Source: Devosia aurantiaca (GTDB lineage: Bacteria; Pseudomonadota; Alphaproteobacteria; Rhizobiales; Devosiaceae). From it: a DNA stretch of 64,000 bases. Shown in pieces: positions 57,473 to 64,000 of this stretch. The position numbers were made by a program, and so were the translations under genes. The notes under the pieces were generated by a model, which saw only the letters and a list, made by a program, of their open reading frames with translations, had not been told where the DNA came from and searched no databases. The stretch lies in the NCBI RefSeq assembly GCF_011058215.1, contig NZ_JAALFG010000001.1, positions 1,245,001 to 1,309,000 of the forward strand, given 5' to 3'. Position 1 is the first letter of the stretch, and the number at the start of each line of letters is the position of its first letter.

Positions 57473-58516
57473 ATGACCAAGATACCCACCACCGTCATCA
57501 CCGGCTTCCTCGGCGCCGGCAAGACGACGCTTGTCCGCCATCTCCTCGCCCATGCCCCTAAGGGCAAGCGCATCGCGCTGATCATCAACGAGTTTGGTGA
57601 TCTGGGCGTCGACAAGGACATTCTCGCCGGTTGCGGCGACGAAACCTGTCGCGAAGAGGACATGGTCGAACTCTCCAATGGCTGCATCTGCTGCACCGTG
57701 GCCGACGAATTCATCCCCACCATGCAGGCCCTGCTCGCCCGCGAGGAAAAATTCGATCACATCGTCATCGAAACCTCTGGCCTTGCTCTGCCGCAGCCCC
57801 TGATCCGCGCCTTCAACTGGCCCGAGATCAAGGCGCAGGTCACCATCGATGGCGTCGTCACCGTCGCCGATGCTGCCGCGCTGGCCGAAGGCCGTTTCGC
57901 CTCCGATGAAGCCGCCGTCGACGCGCAGCGCCGCCAGGACGAAATGCTCGACCACGAAACTCCGCTCGGCGAGCTTTTCGAAGATCAGCTCTCCGCCGCC
58001 GACATGATCATCCTCAACAAGACCGATCTCGTCGATGCCCCCATGCTCGAAAAAGTCGAGCAGAACATCCGCGCCGAACTGCGCCCCGGCGTCGGCATCG
58101 TCCGTGCCGCCAATGGTCATGTCGATATCGCTGCGCTCTTGGGCATGGGCATCGGCTCGGAGGCCGATATCGCCAACCGCCCGAGCCACCACGAACTCGA
58201 ACACGGCGGCGAAACCCACGAGCACGACGATTTCGATAGCTTTTCGCTGAAACTCGCCTCGGTGCAAGACAAGGACCACCTGCTCGCCACCATCGAAAAA
58301 ACCATCCGCAACCACGACGTGCTCCGCCTCAAAGGCTTCGCCGCCATCCCCGGCGCCCAAGCCCGCCTCGCCATCCAGGCCGTCGGTCCCCGCGTCACCG
58401 CCTATTTCGACCGCCCCTGGAAAGCCGGCGAACCTCGTGAAACCGCGCTCGTCGTCATCGGCGAAAGCCCGCTGGATCGCTATGCCATTACCCAAAGCCT
58501 TGAGGCGGCAGCCTAG
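57473..58516 (+). CDS. cobW: Cobalamin biosynthesis GTPase CobW
   Basis: 347 residues. Walker A GFLGAGKTT (11-19), the metal-binding CxCC motif NGCICCT (CICC at 71-74), NKTD (ILNKTDLVD) for guanine recognition, and a His-rich loop HHELEHGGETHEHDD in the second half. It is a COG0523 metallochaperone. It is thought to deliver cobalt to the CobNST chelatase. It follows the CbiM-like gene by 42 bases and precedes cobN. Confidence 0.96.
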   Translation: MTKIPTTVITGFLGAGKTTLVRHLLAHAPKGKRIALIINEFGDLGVDKDILAGCGDETCREEDMVELSNGCICCTVADEFIPTMQALLAREEKFDHIVIETSGLALPQPLIRAFNWPEIKAQVTIDGVVTVADAAALAEGRFASDEAAVDAQRRQDEMLDHETPLGELFEDQLSAADMIILNKTDLVDAPMLEKVEQNIRAELRPGVGIVRAANGHVDIAALLGMGIGSEADIANRPSHHELEHGGETHEHDDFDSFSLKLASVQDKDHLLATIEKTIRNHDVLRLKGFAAIPGAQARLAIQAVGPRVTAYFDRPWKAGEPRETALVVIGESPLDRYAITQSLEAAA

Positions 58517-58546
58517 CGTGCCAATCTACCCACAAACGCGATCCTG

Positions 58547-58581
58547 CTCCTCCCCCTCCTCAAGGGGAGGCTGGGTGGGGG
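58547..58581. repeat. Palindromic repeat, CTCCCC..GGGTGGGGG family (single arm)
   Basis: CTCCCCCTCCTCAAGGGGAG then GCTGGGTGGGGG, homologous to the right arm at 42746-42783. It is between cobW and cobN. Confidence 0.75.
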
Positions 58582-58611
58582 TCTTTCGGGGAATGCGGAG
58601 CGGCAGTCCTG

Positions 58612-61600
58612 ATGCACCTCCTATCCGCCCAGGCCGCCACCATCCAGCAGGAAGGCGAGGCCATAGACCTCGCCCAAACCCCCGGCGCCTTCATCTTCGC
58701 CTCTTCCGCCGACAGCGAACTCGCCACCTTGGCCGCTGCCGCCGATCGCTCCGGCGAAACCGAGCTGCGCCTCGCCAATACGCTGCGCCTCTCCAACAAC
58801 TTGTCCGTCGATATGTGGCTGGACCAAACCGTCCGCCATGCCCGCCTCGTCTGCCTCCGCCTCATCGGCGGCGCGGCCTATTGGCAATATGGCGTCGACG
58901 AACTCACCGCCCTTTGTGCCAACGGGCGCATCCCCCTCATTCTCCTCCCTGGCGACAGCAACCCCGACCCCATCCTCCAACCCCGCTCCACCATCCACCC
59001 CGACGACTGGACCCGCCTCCACCGTCTCTTCATCCAGGGCGGCCCCCAAAACGCCAACGCGATCCTCCAAGCGTTCCATCGACTTGCCGCCTCTTCACCT
59101 CCCCTCCGGGGAGAGGTCGGCTGCGCAGCAGCCGGGTGAGGGGGCCTTGCTAGATGTCTCCGAGCCTCGCCACTTCCCCCGCTTCGGCCTCTGGCACCCC
59201 AAGACCGGCCTTACCCAAGGCGCAGCGTTTGAAAGTAGCCCTCATGGTGAGGTGCGAAGCGCAAGCGAAGCCTCGAACCACGGGGGCGTGCCCCCAACAT
59301 CCCCATCCTCTTCTACCGCGCCGCCCTCGAAGGCGCCGGCACCGCTACGCTCGAAGCCCTGATCGCCGAACTTGAATCCCGCGACCTCAACCCCGTCCCC
59401 ATCGTCGTCTCCTCCCTAAAAGACGCCGACAACGTTCGCTTCGTCCAAGCCACCCTCGCCCAGTTTCCCCCTCAGCCATCCTCAACCTCACCGCCTTCGC
59501 CCTCGGCATCGCCGACCTCCCGCCAGCGCAAAACCCCTTCGCCCACACCGATGTCCCTGTGATCCAGCTGATCCAGTCCGGCCGATCCGAAGTACAATGG
59601 GCGGGCGACCCGCAAGGCCTCTCCGCGAAGGATATGGCCATGTATCTCGTCATGCCCGAACTCGACGGCCGCCTCGCCGGACTCCTCGTCGGTCACAAAG
59701 CCGATGCGGTCTGGCACCAACGCTGCCAGGTCCCCTGACCGCCTACACGCCGGACCACGGCGGCATAAGCCGCGCCGTCGACCTCGCCCAAAACTGGACT
59801 CGCCTCCGCCACACGCCCCGCGCCGACCGAAAAATCGCGATCATCCTCGCCAACTACCCCATCCGCGACGGCCGACTTGCCAACGGCGTCGGCTACGACG
59901 CCCCCGAGTCTACGGTCAGGATGCTGATGGAACTGGAAAAGGCGGGATATTCGCTTTCACCTCGCCCCTCCGGGGAGAGGTCGGCTGCGCAGCAGCCGGG
60001 TGAGGGGGCCTACCCGAGAACCTCTGCAGAACTCATTACCCTCCTCACCTCCGGTCCCACCAACGCCCATCCCCAGCGCGGGACCTCGGCCGCCGTCCTG
60101 TCGCTAACCCGATACGCCGAGCTTCTCGACACTCTCCCCGAAGCCATCCGCGCCGCCGTCACCGCCCGCTGGGGCGACCCCGCTAACGACCCCTTCGTCC
60201 GCGCCGACGCCTTCCACCTTCCAGCCCACCGTTTCGGCAATGTCGTCCTGCTGCTCCAGCCTGCCCGCGGCTATCAGCTTGACGAAACCGCCAGCCACCA
60301 CGACCCGGCCCTCGTCCCGCCCCACGCCTATATCGCCGCCTACCTCTGGCTCCGTCACGGATGGGGCGCTCACGCCATGGTCCACAACGGCAAGCACGGT
60401 ACGCTGGAATGGCTGCCGGGCAAGTCCGCGGCGCTCGATGCCGATTGCTATCCCGATGCGCTCTGGGGGCAACTGCCGCACCTCTATCCCTTCATCGTCA
60501 ACGATCCGGGCGAGGGCACGCAGGCCAAACGCCGAACCGGCGCCGTGATCATCGATCACTTGGTTCCACCGCTCACCCGAGCCGAGACTTATGGGCCGCT
60601 CAAGGATCTCGAAGCACTGCTCGACGAATATTACGCTGCCTCCGGCATGGATCGCCGCCGCCTGGCCGATCTCAAGCGCCGCATTCTCGATTTCACCCGC
60701 GACAGCCGCCTCGATCGGGACATCGGCCTGCCCGAAGATGAAACCGCGGCGCTGATCAAGATCGACAATTTCCTCTGCGACCTCAAGGAAGCCCAGATCC
60801 GCGACGGGCTCCACGTCTTCGGCACCTCGCCCCAAGGCGACATGGCGCGCGACCTGGCTGTTGCCCTTGCCCGCGTCCCGCGCGGCGAGGCGCCGGGTGA
60901 AAATTCGATCATCCGCGCCCTGGCGGATGATCTCAAGCTCGGCTTCGACCCGCTGACCGCAACCCTCAGCGATCCCTGGACCGGCCCCGACGTCTTTCAC
61001 GCGCTGCCCGGCCAAAGTGCTAACCCTCCGTTAGCACATCGGCACTTGGGTGACATTGTGGAGCGACTGGAGGCGACCGCCGCAGCACTGGTGAGCGGAG
61101 AAATGACACTTCCGCAGCCTTGGACAGCGACTGCCGCGGTCCTCGACACGATCCGCACCATCATCGAGCCCCGCCTCGCCGCCTCCGGTCCAGCGGAAAT
61201 GGCCGCATTCCTTGATGCCTTGGACGGCAAATTCGTGTCGCCCGGACCCTCCGGCGCCCCCTCCCGCGGCCGTCTTGACGTCCTCCCCACCGGCCGCAAT
61301 TTCTACTCCGTCGATAATCGCGCCGTCCCGACGCCGAGCGCCTGGGAACTCGGCCGAAAATCGGCCGAAAACCTGTTCATCCGGCACCTCCAGGACCATG
61401 GCCACTACCTCCAATCGGTCGCCCTTTCCGTCTGGGGCACCGCCAACATGCGCACCGGCGGCGACGATATCGCCCAGGCGATGGCCCTGATCGGGGCCCG
61501 TCCAACCTGGGACCCAGGCTCACTAAGACTCTCTGGTTACGAAATAATTCCGCTCGCCAAACTCGGTCGCCCCCGGGTCGACGTGACCCTTCGCATCTCC

Positions 61601-62472
61601 GGCTTCTTCCGCGACGCCTTCCCTGCCCAGATCACTCTCTTCGACCGGGCCATCCGTGCCGTTGGCGCCTTGGATGAACCCGAAGACGACAACCCCATCG
61701 CCGCCCGCATGCGGTCTGAAGCACTGGGTTTGATGGCTGCCGGCAAAACGGAAACCGAAGCATCGCTTGAGGCTGGTGCCCGGATTTTCGGTTCAAAGCC
61801 AACGGCTTATGGCGCTGGGCTGGCGCAGTTGATCGACAATGGGCGCTGGGAAAGCAAGGCTGATCTTGCCGAGCAATTCCTCGCCTGGGGCCAGTATGCC
61901 TATGGGGCCAAGGCGCATGGCACCCCGCTTGGTGATCGCTTCCGCGCGCGGCTTGGGCAGATCGATGCGGTGGTGCACAACCAGGACAATCGCGAGCACG
62001 ATTTGCTGGATTCTGACAATTATTATCAGTTCGAAGGCGGGCTTTCAGTCGCTGCCGAGACCGCCTCCGGCACTAAGCCTGCGGCCTATCACAACGATCA
62101 TTCCCGTCCCGATAACCCACGAATTCAAACGCTCGAACAAGAGATTAGCCACGTCATGCGCTCGCGCGTGGTGAACCCGAAATGGCTCGCCGGCGTCATG
62201 CGTCACGGCTATCGGGGGCGTTTGAGATTATTGCGACCGTTGACTTCATGTTCGCTTTCGCGGCCACCACCGGTGCCGTGAAAACCCATCATTTCGACCT
62301 CGCTTTTGAAGCCTTCATCGAAGACGAAACGGTTAGAAACTTCATTCTTGCCAATAACTTAGCCGGTTACGACGAACTGCTGGCCAAGTTCGATGAGGCG
62401 CGCAAGCGTGGCCTTTGGTCGCCTCGGTCGAATTCTGTTTATGACCTCCTGGACCCCTTTGATGAACGATAA
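58612..62472 (+). CDS. cobN: Cobaltochelatase subunit CobN, with five frame breaks and three internal repeats
   Basis: About 1288 residues when bridged. It is the large magnesium-chelatase H-like subunit that inserts cobalt into hydrogenobyrinic acid a,c-diamide, with CobS and CobT. Recognisable parts are HLLSAQAATIQQEG, IAIILANYPIRDGRLANGVG, VHNGKHGTLEWLPGKSAALD, YPFIVNDPGEGTQAKRRTGA, NFYSVDNRAVPTPSAWELGR and a C-terminal DFMFAFAATTGAV. Frame breaks are at about 59100 (two bases), 59291-59295, 59467-59471, 59732-59735 and 62214-62218; the last four are single missing C or G in runs. Three palindromic repeats lie inside. Two of these are in the same reading phase and encode SGERSAAQQPGEGA. 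The gene looks functional if the breaks are errors. Confidence 0.9.
59094..59146. repeat. Palindromic repeat inside cobN, copy 1
   Basis: TTCACCTC then CCCTCCGGGGAGAGGTCGG, CTGCGCAGCAGCCGGGTGAG and GGGGCC. It is 53 bases, two fewer than the copy at 59956-60010, which has GC after CACCTC. If that GC were present here, both copies would be read in the same frame. Confidence 0.85.
59239..59285. repeat. Palindromic repeat inside cobN, second type
   Basis: CCTCATGGTGAGGTGCGAAG then CGCAAGCGAAGCCTCGAACC, with CGAAGC..GCAAGC..GAAG dyad. The type is common in related genomes between genes. Here it encodes PHGEVRSASEASNHGG in phase with cobN. It ends six bases before a frame break at 59291. Confidence 0.7.
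59956..60010. repeat. Palindromic repeat inside cobN, copy 2
   Basis: 55 bases: TTCACCTCGCCCCTCC, GGGGAGAGGTCGGCTGCG, CAGCAGCCGGGTGAGGGGGCC. It is read in frame as SPRPSGERSAAQQPGEGAY in a linker of CobN between GYSLS and YPRTSAEL. Apart from two bases it is identical to copy 1 at 59094-59146. Confidence 0.9.
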
Positions 62473-62493
62473 ACAACAAAAAAGACGGACCTC

Positions 62494-63100
62494 ATGAGCG
62501 AGGCCGAGCGCGATGCCTATCACGCCGAAAAGATGCGCAAGAAAAAGGTGGCGCGCGACAATCCTCTCGACCAAGACGGAGGAGAAGGGACTGCTCGTCG
62601 TCCACACCGGCAAGGGCAAGGGCAAGTCGACCGCGGCGTTCGGAATGGTGTTCCGTGCTTTGGGCAACGGCATGCGCGTCGGGGTCGTGCAGTTCGTCAA
62701 GGGCGTCTGGAACACCGGCGAGCGCACAGTGCTCGACAAGTTTCCCGACCAAGTCACCATCAATGCCATGGGCGAGGGTTTTACCTGGGACGTCGCCGAC
62801 CGGCAGCGCGATCTGGCTGCGGCGCGAAAAGCCTGGGACCAGGCCAAGGCGCTGATTGCCGCTCCGAGCTACGACATGGTGTTGTTGGACGAACTCAACA
62901 TCTGCCTGCGCTACGACTACCTGCCAATCGAGGAAGTGGTCGAGACCCTCCGGAACAAGCCGCACGACAAGCATGTTATCGTCACCGGTCGCAATGCCAA
63001 GGACGAGCTGATCGAGATTGCCGATCTGGTGACGGAGATGACCGAGATCAAGCACCATTTCCGCGCCGGTGTGAAGGCGCAGAAGGGTATCGAATTCTAG
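62494..63100 (+). CDS. cobO: Cob(I)yrinic acid a,c-diamide adenosyltransferase, frameshifted
   Basis: About 202 residues from the ATG at 62494. The P-loop GKGKGKSTAAFG and the segments VVQFVKGVWNTGERTVL, LLDELNICLRYDYLP and VIVTGRNAKDELIEIADLVT are typical of CobO/BtuR. It transfers the adenosyl group from ATP to the cobalt of the corrinoid. The frame breaks near 62560 (two A apparently missing); bridging gives ARDKILSTKTEEKGLLVVH. It is last in the riboswitch operon and its stop abuts that of the convergent CDF gene. Confidence 0.94.
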
Positions 63101-63997
63101 CTAAAGCACCACGATGCCGGAATGCTTGGCCTTGTTTTCCGGCTCGACATGGATGGTGATCTGCGCGTCTTCCACCGCCTGGCGCAACTTGCCTTCGATC
63201 TGGTCGCAAATGGTGTGCGCAAGCTCGACGCTCATGGCGCCGGGCACGACGAGATGGAAATCTATAAAGGTCAGCTTGCCGGCCGTGCGCGTGCGGATGT
63301 CATGGGCCTCGATGGCGCCATCGGCATTGGCGGCGATGACCTCACGAATGGTCTTTTGCGTGTCGGGCGGCACCGCCACATCCATCAAACCACCGACGCT
63401 GTCGCGGATCACGCCCCAGCCGGACCAAAGAATGTTGAGCGCCACCAAGGCGGCCAGAACCGCGTCGAGCTGGGCTATGCCGGTGGCGTAGACCAGGACC
63501 AGGCCGACCAGCACGCCGATGGTGGAAATCACATCGGTCAGCAAATGCTTGCCATCGGCTTCGAGCGCCGGCGAACGTGCCTTGCGACCCTCACGGATCA
63601 GGACCAGTGCCCAGACCACGTTGATGGCAGTAGCGCCCATGCTGATCAAAAGGCCCGGAAACGCAGCTTCGGGCAATTCGGGATTAAGAAAGCCGAGCAC
63701 GGCTTCGCGCAGGATGAGGATGGCGGCAACGATGATCATGACGCCGACGACGACAGCGGAAAAATACTCGGCCTTGTGGTACCCATAGGGCAGGGCGGCG
63801 TCGGCCGGGCGCTGCGCCAAGCGCACGGCGACCAGCGCCACGATCGCCGTCACCACGTTGACGATGGATTCGAGTGCGTCCGAATAAAGCGCGACCGATC
63901 CCGTCAGCCACCAGGCCCAGGTCTTGAGACCCAGCACCAGAAGGCCGATAGCCAAGCTCGCCGTTGCGATCGCAACGGTTTTTTCGGTCGTGGTCAT
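63101..63997 (-). CDS. Cation diffusion facilitator family transporter
   Basis: 298 residues with six membrane helices and a cytoplasmic C-terminal domain. Metal-site segments are ALYSDALESIVNVV (helix II), the loop LPYGYHKAEYFSA and ALEADGKHLLTDVISTIGVL (helix V). The last 90 residues are the ferredoxin-like regulatory domain (FIDFHLVVPGAMSVELAH). It exports zinc, cobalt, iron or a similar divalent metal out of the cytoplasm. It lies next to the cobalt-cobalamin genes but is on the other strand, so the metal cannot be named. Confidence 0.93.
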   Translation of the reverse strand: MTTTEKTVAIATASLAIGLLVLGLKTWAWWLTGSVALYSDALESIVNVVTAIVALVAVRLAQRPADAALPYGYHKAEYFSAVVVGVMIIVAAILILREAVLGFLNPELPEAAFPGLLISMGATAINVVWALVLIREGRKARSPALEADGKHLLTDVISTIGVLVGLVLVYATGIAQLDAVLAALVALNILWSGWGVIRDSVGGLMDVAVPPDTQKTIREVIAANADGAIEAHDIRTRTAGKLTFIDFHLVVPGAMSVELAHTICDQIEGKLRQAVEDAQITIHVEPENKAKHSGIVVL

Positions 63998-64000
63998 AGG

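Noticed and set aside
59597..59740. An ATG at 59597 as start of a separate CobN-like gene
   Set aside because: The real N-terminal CobN sequence continues upstream to 58612 in other frames; the break at 59732-59735 explains the apparent start.

Overview
The window is high-GC DNA with short intergenic gaps and many ATGA-type overlaps. Gene content points to an alphaproteobacterium of the order Hyphomicrobiales, most likely Devosia or a close relative. Signs of this are a short-form HisG with HisZ, a CIRCE-controlled groES-groEL, an aerobic CobW-CobN-CobO cobalamin block with a CbiM-like permease, a Zur/ZnuABC locus, and numerous small GC-rich palindromic intergenic repeats. No rRNA, tRNA, prophage, insertion sequence or CRISPR array was seen. 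The genus is an inference.

Layout. 1-5.1 kb (minus): a LacI-autoregulated operon for uptake of a carbohydrate-like solute (LacI, FAD oxidoreductase, binding protein, two permeases) behind two tandem operator palindromes. 5.2-24.3 kb: a large nucleobase/nucleoside salvage island. A leftward operon carries a PotABCD-type ABC importer, a TrzN/MtaD-type deaminase, an M20 peptidase, adenine deaminase and nucleoside hydrolase. A divergent rightward operon carries an adenine deaminase-like protein, a BMP-family nucleoside-type ABC importer and a cytosine deaminase-like amidohydrolase. A phosphoribosyltransferase and an M20 amidohydrolase flank them. A perfect inverted repeat lies between the divergent operons. 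A structured RNA candidate follows at 24.35-24.44 kb. 24.5-28.1 kb: Tad-pilus-type vWA protein, L,D-transpeptidase and small genes. 28.3-31.6 kb: hisS-hisZ-hisG. 31.6-34.7 kb: glycosyltransferase, TSUP transporter and a hicA-hicB-brnA-like toxin-antitoxin operon. 35.0-37.1 kb: groES-groEL with promoter and CIRCE. 37.1-48.5 kb: small proteins, a DMT exporter, a sigma54-type regulator, a TipF-like degenerate EAL protein, HAD hydrolase, ribF, ileS, lspA and a lipoprotein. 48.7-51.6 kb: rluB-like gene with a long Arg/Gly-rich tail, rsmD, GFA protein. 51.8-55.0 kb: zur-znuB-znuC divergent from znuA over two Zur-box-like palindromes. 55-56.4 kb: small genes. 56.4-63.1 kb: cobalamin riboswitch, cbiM-like, cobW, cobN, cobO. 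63.1-64 kb: a CDF metal exporter.

Two features dominate the window. First, about 24 reading-frame breaks affect 19 otherwise intact genes, including housekeeping genes such as ribF and hisZ. Most are a single missing G or C in a G/C run, so they look like homopolymer sequencing errors. I annotate these genes across the break and say so each time. Second, palindromic repeats occur between and inside operons, and three lie inside cobN. Two of those are copies of one element, both read in the same phase, so they add peptide rather than stopping the gene.
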